Positions 21,991 through 34,715 are shown, counted from the first letter of the stretch. The stretch is DNA of 64,000 nt from Anastrepha obliqua (GCF_027943255.1 NC_072894.1:57353601-57417600); one strand, 5' to 3'. Numbers and translations are program-made. Notes: generated from the letters alone by a model not told the origin.

Positions 21991-24169
21991 TTGATTTATC
22001 GCCAAATTAAATGCCAAACGCTAGATGGGTCACCCTGTAAATATATTAAGTGCATTGAATTTTGTTTTGTTTGGACTTCCTTCTTAGTTACACTTTATAG
22101 GTAGATACGTATATTCCGTTAGTGAATTCTAGTACTTCCACTTCTTTTTTGCCTTTCTTTGGCTTTTACTCATAAATAATAAAAACTTAGCATTTACTTG
22201 CATGTTTGTATGAATTCTTTTTTATTCATGTTGTTGTTGCTAACATTGAAATCGAAGTGAAGCAAAGCAGTGAGGAAACAATGCAACAAAGAAAAGTAAA
22301 TAAAAGAAACACAACGCGGCTAAGTGAAGTGACGTCAAGTTGATTTATTGCCGCCAGCTTTGTCGCTTGGACTTCGGTTCATGGGTTTTTTGTCTTTATG
22401 CATTCCACTTTTGCTTTGCTTCCCTTTAAAATTTCAAGTACACGACTTTAGCTGCTAGTTCTTCATCTTCAATGGCAATCCGTTGCTGTCAGCGCGAGTT
22501 TAGTTGCTCTAGTCTCTATGCTCTGCTGCTGCTGTAGTACCTATCAAAGATTGGCTCTCCGCTGTTATTTCCTCTTTATAATTTGACCGCTTCTGGAATT
22601 TCAGTATGTATGTGGGTATGTGTGTGTGTTAAAAAAGCGCATTGATGTTGGTGCCAGCTTCTTAACAAGTCTGTCAACTCTATTCAGCGATATGTATATT
22701 GTAATTTACTCAGAAAGAGAATTTATATACAATATATGTAGATGTGTTTGTAACTACATATACATACATATGTTTTTTCAATACACACACACTTAATTTT
22801 TAAATTACTTCATCCGTGTTGACTTTTATGGAATTTATAGTTGGAAAAAATCAATTATCTGTATAACAAAATCATTGCAACAAAGGGATAAACTTTGGTT
22901 ATGCTCGAATTATCTGTTAACTTCTTTAATAGTGAATTCTGAAAAGTCTTCTGTGCTCAAATAGTTAGATAATTCATTTACAGACATCTCCTTGTGATCT
23001 GCAAGCCAAGTTAAGTTCGGTTAGGTTAAGTTAAATGGCAGCCCGAAAAACACAATGAATTGTTCATATTCAGAAACCAAGCATCGTGATAATATTAAGA
23101 AACGCAAGGTAGGAAAAAAAGAGAGGATGCGGACAAGCAGTATTTAATCGAAATATGACTGAGGATTTTGATTGATGCTTAGTGGGGCGCATATTGGCCG
23201 CCAAAGTACATAAATCTAAGCCACTGAAGTAGGATAGCATAGTAGTAAATGCTGATATTATTTCATCTCATCGTCCTCCAAGGCATTAAAAATCTGAAGA
23301 ATTTTATCAGCAGCACAAAGCGGTTGACGCAAACGTAGCACATTCATCGTTCGTAATCCACACACTCTAAGCCCACCCTCCTAACCATCCCAGCGCCACC
23401 TCTCCCCGTCACTGCATCCCATCGGTCTTTCTCTTTCTCCTCACTTCCTTCATAATGGTATCACAAAGGACGAATCCATTTTTTCTTCATCGAAATGTGC
23501 TCATTCCTTGGGCAACCATACCAACCTAACCTAACCTCCAGCCAGGTACATCGGCATCAAAAAAAACTCAAAATTATGGATTCTTATCAGTTAGTGTCCG
23601 GTTAAGGCTCCTCCACCAATCTGTACAATCTACCAGAATAAGCTGCTAGTCAAAGTTCTTGCACAGCATTCGCTGAGCTGTTTAGATACGCATCTGTCCA
23701 AGAGTAGACCACAGGTGGGGGAATACAGTCAGCGAATAGAATAAATATTCCCACTGATATGCTATCTAAAACCGGTGCAAGTTTAATATTGATCAGTGGT
23801 TTATATTTACATTATTGCTCAGCAGAAAGGGATAGCGACTACCTTTAGAAATACTTTATCATCTTACGGGACCACCAAAATCATGCCGTGCTTATACAAA
23901 TCCAAAAACGCCAACTAACTCCCAAGAGTAGGTTGTCTTCCACATTCCCGTGCCACAATGCATGTAGCAAAAGTAAGGGTACTCTGAAACACTTTCCGTG
24001 CTATTAAGTGGCTTCACTTTGAAGAGACTCTGCCTACAGTGGTTAAGGTCCGCCACTTGATACATCTAAGCTGTAAGTATAGTTATGGGAAGGTGGCATC
24101 AACATCGACATGAAAACGTGAAATGATGAAAGGGATGACCTTCAGATCCTTCGTCGCATTATCTTTGAT
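21991..24169. other. Non-coding stretch with two LINE-like tails
   Basis: GGTTAGGTTAAGTTAAATGG at about 23017 (minus-type tail) and CCAACCTAACCTAACC at about 23522 (plus-type tail) look like the ends of two LINE fragments facing each other. Coding parts were not recognised. Confidence 0.35.
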
Positions 24170-24640
24170 CTCTTCTATCGACTGAAATTTCCTTCCACGA
24201 AGTGGTAACTTCAACTTGGGGAACAAAAAGAAGTCGCACGGGCATATCAGGTCAATACGGTGCTTGCACGATGGTATTTACTTGGTGTTTGGTCAAATAA
24301 TCCAGCACAATTTGGGTTCGGTGCCATGGCGCGTTATCATCATGCAAAATCAAAGAATTGTTTGCCCACAAACGCTTCAAAACGGATAAATAATATTCTT
24401 TATTGACTGTCTGGCTAACCACCATAAGAAAAAAATATGGACCGGTTCCCACGTGCGCGGTTCATTTAAATTAAACGTCCCCGGTACTTTTTGATCATAG
24501 GGTATATGTTGTACTTTAAATTTATTTTGAATTACAACCAAAGAAAATTGCTTGATATTTCTTATGCCACCTTGTGTAAACGCCAAAAAAATTACGCTTT
24601 CTGTTTCATTTGAGTTCCGCAATTCTCAAAGAGTTACCCG
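24170..24640 (-). pseudogene. mariner transposase, C-terminal half
   Basis: On the minus strand QTVNKEYYLSVLKRL, then LWANNSLILHDDNAPWHRTQIVLDYLTKHQVNTIVQAPY gives the classic mariner catalytic segment (HDDNAPxH). This is followed in the next frame by CPCDFFLFPKLKLPLRGRKFQSIEEIK (third catalytic residue within PCDFFLF). The first catalytic Asp half is missing. It is closer to the mauritiana/irritans-type mariners than to the family at 33.2 and 42 kb. Confidence 0.8.
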
Positions 24641-26116
24641 CTACTTATACTTTTTTGGTTGTTCAACTCTACAACTTCATTTTATTCAATTTCAGCATCG
24701 AATATAATAAATTTGCTACCTAAACATTATTAAGTGACAGTTGATTTTAATGCATAAAAACTAAATTCACGGTATTCGGATGGTAATAATTTTTAAATGT
24801 CAAAGTTTTGTGTTCATAAAGCAATTCACACGACAAACGTGGGCACGAATGACGCGACATTAAAGCACAATGTCGGCACAGTGAGTGGCATTTACCGCTG
24901 CCACACTAAGTTGCATGCGACATGTGCCACAATATCGTGTCATGTGTGGGTAAACATACGTATGTACATATGTATGTGTTTGGATATATATATATGCATT
25001 TACTGTTGTCAAAGCGTGTGGAAATCTATGTAGTTACAACCACCAATACACAAACTGAAGTTGTGAATAAAGTTATATCCTCACTCGTTAACATTGGGCA
25101 GAAATGAAAAGTAAGCAGGTGTATTTTCACATAAGCATCGCCACTCGCCACTGGTGGCTCCAGAACCCATAGGCGCCGGCAACAACAACAATATGTTAAT
25201 GTTAGCAATAGCAAGCAAAGTTTATTTATTTTTTTAGTTTTTGGTCTGACTGCGCTGCTGAAAGTTTAATTTGGTTTTACACAATTTTTTTTTGCGTATA
25301 TTTGTATTTTTATTTAAAAAAATCTTAGCTATGGTAACAAACAACAAACCAAATAAAACAAAAACCAAAAAACGGATAACCAAAAACTAAAAAGCCGAAA
25401 GAGACAATGGCAACTGAAAATGCAAAATAAGCTTTGGCTGCAAAGTGAAGCGAAATGAATGTACGTATGCACATACATATATATGTATACACATAAATGC
25501 TATGCTGACGCCACATTGGAAAATATGAAGCTCTATAAAAATTATAGCTCAAAAAATTGGAAGTAGGAAAGGCTATGAAATGATGGCGAGCTATGTAGTT
25601 ATTTGAGTGCAGTGGAATAACGAATGAAATTTTACTGTCCGACCCTTTTCAAGCGACGTACGCTTCTCAAGCGAAGACCTTTCTATAACGAGTCTGATGA
25701 TCTCGGGTTAACGAATATAATCAAATTCCGCGTTACGCACAGACCTTAAACTGAGCAGCTTCAATAACCATAGCATAGGACTGAGATGAAACATCTAAAC
25801 CGAATTGAATTTTTTGCTAAATCCTTTATCTCCAGCATTCACTGCCTCCATCAAAGCGATTCGGCGCCATGCTGTTTTAGGCCTTTCCCTTTTTCGGTTG
25901 CTTTTTGAAGAGTCTACATAGTCATGTGCATTGCCAAAGATTTGTCTGGCAGGTTTCGGCAAAGAATGCTTTTGGCAACTGGTTTGATGTTACGGCATTG
26001 GCATAACAACGAGCCACTTATAGTGTTGGACCGCTAAATTTTGAGAATGTGTGGCAGTCATCTATTTATAAGAAGTTTAGCTTGCTTATAAGGCTGTCGC
26101 TAACTAGTTTTATTTT
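24640..26116. other. Non-coding stretch
   Basis: TACATATGTATGT-type repeats at 24955-24990 and 25460-25490 and AT-rich sequence; no gene recognised. Confidence 0.4.
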
Positions 26117-26427
26117 ATAATTGGCGCGTACACCCTTTTTGGGTGTTTGGCCGAGCTCCTCCTCCTATTTGTGGTGTGCGTCTTGATGTCATTCCACAAA
26201 TGGAGGGACCTACAGTTTCAAACCGACTCTGAACCGCAGATATTTTTATGAAGAGCTTTTCCATTGCAGAAATATACTCGGAGGTTTGCCATTGTCTGCC
26301 GAGTGGCGACCGCTATTAGAAATATCTTTTTCTTAATTTGGGTGTTTCACCGAGATTCGAACCGACGTTCTCTCTCTGAATTTCGAATGGTAGTCACGCA
26401 CCAACTCATTCGGTTACGGCGGCCGCC
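26117..26427 (-). repeat. tRNA-derived SINE, copy 6 (full length)
   Basis: Full minus-strand copy ending in the head GGTTACGGCGGCCGCC. The B box (plus-strand GAGATTCGAACC) is at 26352-26363 and the distal end reads TTGGCGCGTACACCC. It is close in sequence to copy 3, so the two define the consensus. Confidence 0.88.
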
Positions 26428-27079
26428 ATCCCTAGTTATATTTCGCATGAATTTGAATTTGAATATGTTCACCTTTGTCTTCACAGACAAACTGGTAGAG
26501 TTTCATATTTTTCATAAGCAATCGAAAGCTCCAGCTTTTTTTGCCAATATTAATTTTATATCTTTGTTCGCACCACCACTCACAGTAATTTCACTTCCAA
26601 GTTATTGAGAGTAGTCGACAATTCAATATTCTCTCCCTCAATGACGAAATTTTAGCCATATAGTGAGGCGTCACTTCCTAGATTACTAAATTTTCCAGAG
26701 TATTTTCGGCGTGTTTCGTTGAGAGTAAACATACATTGTCACTCAGGCAGATAGTTTTAGCTACTAGTACATCTTATAAATAAATAAACATATGCCATCA
26801 GCATAATCGAGATCTTCGAGGTTCTCCGAGAAAGTCCATTAGATGCTGCGGGAAGATTTATGCAAAACATATCGATAAGGAAGAAAAGGCGATATTAGGC
26901 AGTATTTTCTGACTCCTGTGCTGCATTTAACAATTAGCAATTGAAATTTAACAAATAAATACAATTTAATTTTTCCTTCAAAGTATATAGACTAGTAGTA
27001 AGAAACTTAGCCCAAATATCTGCTCTAAGACTCAAGATATCAGGTCAATTTTCACAGAGGCTTTCTCGTCACAGCAACA

Positions 27080-28190
27080 TTCTGGACTCAAACGTAAGGT
27101 CAGACTTTGTAATTCCACAAGCTAAATTTTTTGCAAAAAGCCTAGCATATTTACAGAGCAAAATGGATGGCAAAAAGGTCTAGAATCGACATACCACTTA
27201 TACAACTTCTTTACAAATGGGTCCGATATATCGGCAAGGGTAGGAGTGGCTGTCTTATGTCCTCAATTTGATCTTCAAAAGGGTTTCAGAGTCATTCCTT
27301 ACAGTAGTATACTTCAAGCAGAAATCTAAGCCGCAACAAAAACAGCTCAATTAACCTCTCTTAATATTCGGACAAATGTAATTACGGTTTTTTGGCCTAA
27401 CTCGAAATCTGTTCAACAATGCAGATCCAAATGGATGGGTTCTGGGAAAATAGGAAGGTCACTATTTGCTGGGTACCGGAACACAATGGAATATAAGGAA
27501 ATGAGAGAGCCGATGAGCTCACTAAGCCAGATATTTGCTTGCCGAGATTCAGCATGTCAGATATATACCCCTCACTCTCCTTTCTGAAAACGGAACTATT
27601 TAGATAAGGAATTAGGTCTACAAATCACTCGATATCAGAACATTCAAACTCTTACACAACTGCCAAAATTGTGCTAAGGATGGAAACTACAAACTTTATT
27701 TTATCATTCTCTAGAAAAGTCTTCAAAACATTTGTTGGAGTACTGACGGAACACTGTCTTTGCCAAATGGGATGCCAGAGCGATGCGTGTTGCACTTGCA
27801 ACGAAGCAAATACTAGCGGCACTTTGGAAAACCTACTTTGCAAATGTGCCTAGGATCAACATATTTTTCATCCTTAAGGGATATTGCTGACAAAAGGCTA
27901 AACGACTTGTTAAAACTGGCAAAGACGTGCATTAAGAATTACATAAAATGATATCATCGACTGCAAATACATAGCACTGGTAGCATAGTGGACCCTAGAG
28001 GTCTAAGTGAGATCTTATTACAAGTCAGCCAGCACTACCTACTTAAGGATAGCAGCTTACTTTTAAACACTTGCACTTAAAATTGCAACTGCAAACTCAG
28101 CCTCAGAGCTATTGAAATATATTAATGTGCTTCAAACTGTGTATTTCATCAAAACATCTTGGGATAAAGTAGAAGCAACAACAACCCACA
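27080..28190 (+). pseudogene. LINE RNase H and C-terminal remnant (I/LOA group)
   Basis: Across frames the plus strand shows an RNase H-like pattern: GYRSIFQAEI-like sequence near 27310, NSKSVQQ near 27405, VTICWVPGTxG..GNExADE near 27465-27520. A tail SLRDIADKRLNDLLKLAKTC near 27880-27930 matches the C-terminal end typical of these ORF2 proteins. There are many stops, so it is an old, 5'-truncated copy. Confidence 0.62.
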
Positions 28191-28596
28191 ACTGCTTCCG
28201 TAAAGGAGGATTTTCAGAAATTGATGAGAGTCGTCCGATTTCGTTCCACAAGACGACATTGCGCTAGGCTAAATTTCAGGATGCACTCAAATTGGCGAAC
28301 GATTTCGACTATACCGAAGGTAACGAAATATACATTAATTTGGGGAAGAAAGTAAAATTAGGGCGAAGAATATAATAAAGAAATAAGTGAGCCAATAACA
28401 TCGAACTATGAGGTGCTAAAACTTTTTGCGCGTTTGAAGCAATTTACCTGAACTGACTTTGTAGCTTTTCAACAGATCAAAAATACTAAGAGTCATCTCG
28501 AAGATTAACATTTAAAATTAAAACAATCAAAGCATTTATGAGCAATATACTTCATCCAAATACAAATGTAATAATAATACAAACGTGCATAGAATA

Positions 28597-28871
28597 CATA
28601 TCGTCCCCTTAGTATTAAAATAGCCTATACATTTTTTGATGTTTTGAGAAAATGAGTTTCAAACTTTTTGTCGAAAGTAGCTCTCACTCAAATCTCGTTA
28701 TGTCTGTAAATATTTATTATTTTTTGACCGACGTTTTGACCCACTTTGTGGAACTAGAATTTGACAAAATTTTGACCACATATAAAATCGACGATGGAGA
28801 ATCCAAAAATTCAATAAAAAAATAATAGCCTATGAGCACATAGGCTATTGTTATACTAAGGGGACGATATG
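28597..28871. mobile_element. MITE with TA duplication and terminal inverted repeats
   Basis: The left end is CATATCGTCCCCTTAGTATT and the right end, read inward, CATATCGTCCCCTTAGTATA. The similarity continues to about AATAGCCT (roughly 30 bp each side). TA flanks both ends. At 28824-28849 lies a perfect palindromic arm pair, AATAGCCTATG..CATAGGCTATT, whose right arm is part of the right inverted repeat. The TA target and size suggest a Tc1/mariner/pogo-derived MITE. No coding capacity was recognised. Confidence 0.85.
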
Positions 28872-29663
28872 TAGTTTTCATGCTTAAAGGACGAATTTGG
28901 ATATTGCGTCTATAAGCACACATTTTCCTCACACCAGACAAAAACACAGCAGGTGTACGATTATGAGGAATTCCAGTGTTAAACAGACGAAATTCATTTT
29001 GCGTACAAATTGTTTATAAGGTAGCAGGAGTACTTTTGACCTCCCCTGCAGTATCACAAAGAGTAACATTATAGAGTGACTAGGGACCTAAAAGGTCTAC
29101 TGTAGGTTTATATTTTAATGCCCTCTCGTTGTTCTCAACTTTAAGAGGAACGCTCACAGTTTTTATTAGACTTTCTTTCGTACATATTTTGCAGTAATTA
29201 TGCAATGTAATCATTTAACTTTCCTACAGAGCCTGTTTCTGTTTGCGGTGAATTTGTGACGAGGCTAAAGCTGATTGTTGTGTGAGTTTTAGATCGAGTT
29301 GAATGCTTTTGCAAACTTTGGAGTAAAAATTTGCAAATTCTTTAAACGGCATTGCATTCAGAAGAAATATACATACATCGCAGATACATAAGCATGTATC
29401 TACATTGAAAAAAATGCTATGTTCAACTTCTTCATCTTAACCCTGAATGGGTTATCTTCATCGATGAAATGTTTGCTTTTTTCCAATTTACCGTAAGAAT
29501 GGATTGAAGAACATAAAGCTATAAAATACACAAAAGCGGCTTTAAAAATAGAATAAGGTTTAACAAATTTATAAAAAGGTTCGTCAAAGTTTTGAAATAT
29601 CTAATCAGAATCTTTTGACAACTTCTGAGTACGCAATCTTATAACCCAGTCAATTTTGAAGTA

Positions 29664-31233
29664 GGTTAGGTTAGGTTGAAGCGGTTGTCTTGTGGCACAC
29701 ACCTAGGCTCATAGCCCATTGTGATGCCGCGTGGGGGAGCTTTCCCTATTTCTCCTAAAACCATTGTGCGCTTTTCAAAAATTTTAGAAGATCTCCTATT
29801 TCTGTGGAACTGAGATCTTCCAATTCGTTAAAAAATTGTTTGCCTAGAATAGCAAATCTCCGTCTGGATAGAGCAGGACAATGGTACAGAAGGTGCAAGA
29901 TTGTCTCCTCCTCTTCCTCATCAAGACAACTTCTACAGAAGTCGTGTGCTTGCACACCCATCCTTTGGGCGTGCCTACCTATTAGGCAATGTCCCGTTAT
30001 GACTGAAATCAGTGTGCTAAGATTGTGTTTATTTTGGCTTAGCAAAGATACTGTGCGTTTAGCACTAAGAGTCGGCCACAGTTGATGGGCGATTTTGTAG
30101 GTGGCTTCATTACGCCATCTTGCGTTTGCTTTCCTTACGATTTCTTCAAGGATAAGTAGCTTACATGTTTGTAACGGAATGCCTATGTCTATGCACTCAT
30201 CGGTCAACTTGGTGCCGAGTCTCGCTAGTTCATCGGCTCTACAGTTATCCTCAATGTCGCGATGGCCAGGAACTCATATTATCCTTAGGCGAAATGACTC
30301 AGCCATCTCGTTAAGAGATGTGCGGCATTTCATGGCTACCCTGGAGGTTGTCGACTGTTTTGTGAGGGATTTTATCGCCGCCTGGCTGTCAGTGAAAATG
30401 TAGATGTCATTTCCGGATATCGCATTACACTGTACCAGTGTCGCGGCTTTCGTTATTGCCATCAGTTCAGCCTGAAAGACACTACAGTAGTCGGGGAGCC
30501 GAAAACTGAAAGAGATCCCCAGATGCTCGGAGTATACACCTCCACCCACCCTTCCCTCGAGCTTTGAGCCATCTGTGTATACATGGATAGACTCGCCCTG
30601 TCTTACATCGTCCCGTTCCCACTCTTCCCTTGAGGGTAGGAGGGTCGTGAACGATGTAATGCATAGTCCACCAATCCGGGAATCTCCGAAGTGCCAGCCA
30701 GGATTTTGCCGTGACCGTAGCTCTTATTTGACCACTTGCTTAGAGTGTTCAGCCGTATTGCCGTGCTGCGCGCGATATATTTTGCCTGCAGATCTACTGG
30801 CAGGAAGCTTAATGTCACATATAATGCTTTCGATGGTGTGGTTGACATCGCGCCAGTTATGAGAACAGATGCTAGTATCTGAACCTTGTCAAGTTTTTTG
30901 ATGTTCACCCCCTTCTCAAGGGCATTCCACCATATTACAGCCAGTGTACCATTCTGGGTTCCAATCCCCATCTCTTTCCAATTAGCCTTCCGCAGGAGTA
31001 CAACGCCATCATAGATTTGCGTACTCTATCTGCGACTGTGAGCCCCCAATTTAGCTTCCTATCCAGTATAAATCCTAGATATTTCGCCTTTTCTGTTACT
31101 CTAAGTGGTTTCCCCCCTAGGAATATGTGTTTAAGAGCAGGTGTTTTATGTTTTCTGCTAAATAGTATCAGATCCGTTTTTTCCAGATTTACTTCAAGTC
31201 CTCGACTTTTACACCAGAGTGATAGTCTATCTG
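29664..31233 (-). mobile_element. 5'-truncated I/LOA-group LINE with 12-bp target duplication
   Basis: AATTTTGAAGTA occurs at 29652-29663 and again at 31234-31245, directly flanking the fragment. On the minus strand the 3' end has AACCTAACCTAACC, a short tandem tail typical of some LINEs. Coding sequence runs from mid RT (DRLSLWCKSRGLEVNLEKTDLILF) through RNase H to a C-terminal Cys motif. The insertion is therefore a clean target-primed event with 5' truncation, and it marks the true boundaries exactly. Confidence 0.88.
29755..31233 (-). pseudogene. LINE ORF2 remnant: RT thumb, RNase H, Cys motif
   Basis: Segments in order: NLEKTDLILFSRKHK and KYLGFILDRKLNWG (RT end), GKRWGLEPRMVHWL, then a deletion and frameshift near 30960. 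Next come LEKGVNIKKLDKVQILASVLITGAMSTTP and LPVDLQAKY, the RNase H pieces (FQAELMAITKA, FTDSQAAIKSL) and the end CRSCLDEEEEETILHLLYHC. Further frame changes occur near 30600 and 30280, and the RNase H block with the last acidic residues is degraded. It has the same overall order as the LOA-type element at 58.6-63.1 kb but is clearly a different family. Confidence 0.85.
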
Positions 31234-31245
31234 AATTTTGAAGTA

Positions 31246-33149
31246 ATAAAGGATAAGTTTTGAAGTCGGTTGATTTTCGCAACTTTTTTTCAAAAGATGT
31301 AAGGAATTTTCTTCCATATAAATCACACGTTCGAAAAAGTTCTGTGACATATCAACTTGAAAGCGACTTTGTTTCGAAGTTATGTATTATACATTTCTTC
31401 TATAATGTTTGGAATGTCACATCATTTAAATGATCCTCTCGGCTTTTAAAGCATTAGAAGAAAGATTTGTTTTTTTTTTTTACTTTGAGAGGCATAGGCA
31501 AGTTTACTTTGGTTAATTGGCTTTTTGGGGTATGCAGTTCTTTTATGTACTCAACACTCGATACTGAGGAATATTTACCTTCAGCTGTATTTGATAGAAA
31601 TATTCTTCAAACGGCTGTGCAATTCTTTTTGCAGTGTTTCTTCTGAAGCGCAACCTACAGTAATAAACTAATATAGTTAGTGTATTTGTCAGGCATTTCA
31701 TAGTAAGAAAAGATGCAACAATACGTAGTAGGTATTAGTTAGTATATGCTAGTATATGTTTTAACTGTACATAAAGTAACGTTACTTTATTAGCGACATT
31801 GTGCAGTTTGTAAAGAAGCGCTATCTGATTGTGTACCTGTGTACGCTCATCAATATGTATGTACGTACGTGCACGAATTTAGATGTGTGATTATGTTTAA
31901 GAGCAATAAAAACTTTATATGCAACAACAACAGCAACAGGTTCTGATAGAAACAAAATAGGCATGCAGCAAATCGGCAACAAACAACAAATGAGCTACGT
32001 AGCAACACGGTTGGTAATAGGCAATCAACATTCGACAGTCGACAGTCGACAGCCAACAATCGGCATCCGATAGCAACCTGACAAGACAATTTACTTTTAT
32101 TGTTTAACAAATGTCGACAGGAGGTAAAATGCTGGCAGGTTACTGTGCAACTTTGGAGGATTACAATGGAGATGAAGAAAAGTGGCGGATTGGTGGACGG
32201 TTTATGCACCTAACGGTTACCAGCGAATGCGGCATTTTTCATGGCTTACCAGCGAATCGCGAGCTCGTTTATTTTTCCGCTGCGATGGGAAATCGTGTTG
32301 GCCCCCGCAGTGACAACACCAACAACTACAACAGCTTGTGGGAGACTCCATCACCTGCATGCTGTTAAAGTGGTTGACATTTTATTTATATCTACGTTGG
32401 CACATAAAAGTACATTACAATTCTCCATTGCCACTTCAGCTACATATATTTTTGTTTTGATTTTTGCCATTTCCTTTCATTTTTAACTGAACGCTCCTTT
32501 GTGATTTTCATCTGAGGATTTTTGAATTTCTGCCAAGTCGTGGCCTTTTTACTGAAGCATGAAATTTTTAGACGCCAAAAAGAATAAACGGAATGGAGCG
32601 AAAATTGTGACGGTAAGCTGGAAGGGGAAGAATATCTGGAAGAAGAAGCAGCTGCAGCTGCAGCTTGTATTATACTTTGGCAAATCGTAAACGAGTAGAT
32701 CAAGTAGTTGACCGGCCGGCACTTTACACGTACCACGCTTCCAGCGGCAAGTGCAACGACCAGCTTGACAACAACAAAAACAACAAATTACTGCCGCTGC
32801 AAGCAAGTTTGAATTAGAAAGAAAAAATATTTGAAACGGATAAATACATACATACCTACCTACATGTGAAGACCTATACAAAAAAATATCCGGCCTGCGC
32901 TGTGGCTCAGCCATTAAGGCAAAGTAAGTATACGAAAGCGCGCTGAGCAATACAATAACGTATCAGCGGATATAGAAATCAGAGGGCATGCATATATCAT
33001 CCTTGCTTTACTTGTGATATTTCCGCTTACCCTGCTTAGTGGAAATTGGCACACAGCGAATGAACACACACAACAATTTTTTTGAAAAGTGTTGCTTTGT
33101 TTGGTTTCAAAATTTTATATTAATATTAATGGAAATATTTAATTATTTC
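31246..33149. other. Host-like non-coding stretch with small repeats
   Basis: It contains a direct CGACAGT repeat at 32034-32053 and a GCAGCTGCAGCTGCAGC tract at about 32649-32665. The 85-codon plus frame at 32111-32368 starts in a fair context but has no recognisable family. Confidence 0.35.
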
Positions 33150-33640
33150 TTAACGCAGAGTAATACCACACATTGAGAAGTTTTTCCAATAACAGGTGTT
33201 ATTTAAATATGTATATAAAAGGCTATCGAGAGATGATTAACGACGTTTTATGGCCGGTATTGGATGGTATTGATCTGGACAACGTTTATTGTCAACAAGA
33301 CGGCGTTACGTGCCACACAAGCAACGAAACCATTGATCTTTTACGGGAAAAGTTTCCGGACCGTGTTATCTCTCGAAGAGGTGATCACAATTGGCCACCG
33401 AGATCTTGTGATTTAACATCTTGTAACTTTTTTCTTTGGGACCACGTAAAAGAAAAGGTCTACGCCAACAGCCCAGGGTCGATTCAAGACCACAAAGATG
33501 GAATTCGTGAGCTTTCGAGGACAAGGACATAGGGCAGCCACTTTGCAATTCGATTATGGAAAATTTCATGAAAAGGATATTGTTCTGCAAGCGTGGGCGT
33601 GGTGGTCATTTGTCTGATGTTATTTTCCATTATTAGCGGC
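33150..33640 (+). pseudogene. mariner-like transposase, C-terminal half
   Basis: The frame at 33173-33532 reads YREMINDVLWPVLDGIDLDNVYCQQDGVTCHT (catalytic Asp in QQDG), then FPDRVISRRGDHNWPPRSCDLTS and FFLWDHVKEKVYANSPGSIQ. After a frameshift near 33530 the typical tail MENFMKR..CKRGRGGHLSDVIFH follows. This is the transposase type that also left remnants at 9964-10206, 37540-38044 and 41777-42312. The N-terminal half is absent. A separate mariner begins at 33688. Confidence 0.8.
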
Positions 33641-33687
33641 ATAACTTCCTCTTTATAATGAAATATAGTAAACATCCGATCATTTAA

Positions 33688-34715
33688 CTCTATGGGCAAA
33701 AAGTAAGGTGAATTTATTCGTCAAACTTCGCGGGATTAAAATTTCGCTCTAATTATTTTTTTCATGAGTTGGCAGGACTGTTAATAACATCTGGGCCAAC
33801 TTTCATGTGAATGTTATTATCAGTAATATATTTACGCTTGTGTTTACCAAACGACCAAGATTGCATTTGTCGATTTTTACAATGTCTGACTTGATTGAGC
33901 AGAGAAGTGCCATCAAATTTTGTTTGCGGAATGAAATTTCGGCTGCGGAAACGTTTAGCATGTCGCAGAAAAATGTTTATAAGTGGTACAAAGACTTCAA
34001 AGAGGGTCGAGAACGTGTTGATGACTTGGAGCGCTCCGGACGACCATCGACATCAACAGATGACCAACACGTCAATAAAGTGAAGGAGTTAGTGCTCAAA
34101 AATCGTCGGTTGACTGTTAAAGACCTTACTGATATGATCGGAATATCAGAAGGATCTGTGAAAACCATTTTGAAAGACCATTTGGGCCTACGAAAAGTCA
34201 AATCTCGTTTGGTACCGAAAACTCTCAATTCCTTGGAAAAAAGTCGTCGCGTTGATGTGTGTGGACAAGCTCAAATGCATCATTACGGGAGATGAGACTT
34301 GGATTTATGCTTACGACCCTGAAACAACCGATCAATCAAGCGAATATCGTGCTAAAGGCGAGGCCAGACCGAAAAGAGCACGTCAAAGTCGTTCAAAAAT
34401 AAAGGTCATTATGACAGTTTTTTTCGATTTTCGTGGTGTGGTGCACTATGGATTCCTTCCTCCTGGCTAAACTGTTAATAAAGAATATTATTTGAGCGTT
34501 ATGCGTCGTTTACGTGAAGTAATTCGTAAGCTGAATCGAAGAAGGTGCTGATGGCTATACCGGAAATGGACTATTTGGCATGTTTCGGGGATTGGAAAAA
34601 TCGTTGGCATAAGTGTATTTCATCGAGAGGGGATTATTTTGAAGGCGATGAAATTTACAAGAATAAATAATTTTTCATTTTACAACCAAATTCACCTTAC
34701 TGTTTGCCCACAAAG
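33688..34715 (+). mobile_element. mariner element with both inverted repeats, internally deleted
   Basis: The left end reads CTCTATGGGCAAAAAGTAAG and the right end, read inward, CTTTGTGGGCAAACAGTAAG. Both continue GTGAATTT, giving inverted repeats of about 28 bp. The right end is followed by TA and the left is preceded by AA, so the TA duplication is partly eroded. The length is about 1030 bp, against roughly 1.3 kb for an intact mariner; the difference is explained by loss of the middle of the transposase gene. It lies directly after another mariner-like remnant (33150-33640). Confidence 0.85.
33885..34680 (+). pseudogene. mariner transposase, deleted and frameshifted
   Basis: It probably starts at ATG 33882-33885 ([24 protein letters not shown]). 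The two helix-turn-helix segments are followed by [23 protein letters not shown], then in the next frame [15 protein letters not shown] (first catalytic Asp) and VIMTVFFDFRGVVHYGFLPPG. After a stop come TVNKEYY-like sequence and MRRLREVIR. The HDNAPAH/DLAPxDFFLF catalytic half is missing, and the tail resumes with DYLACFGDWKNRWHKCIS and GDYFEG. The frame changes near 34245 and at the deletion near 34535. It cannot encode an active enzyme. Confidence 0.85.

Noticed and set aside
32111..32368. 85-codon plus-strand frame as a gene
   Set aside because: Acceptable start context, but no family, no splice evidence and overlapping frames of similar length.
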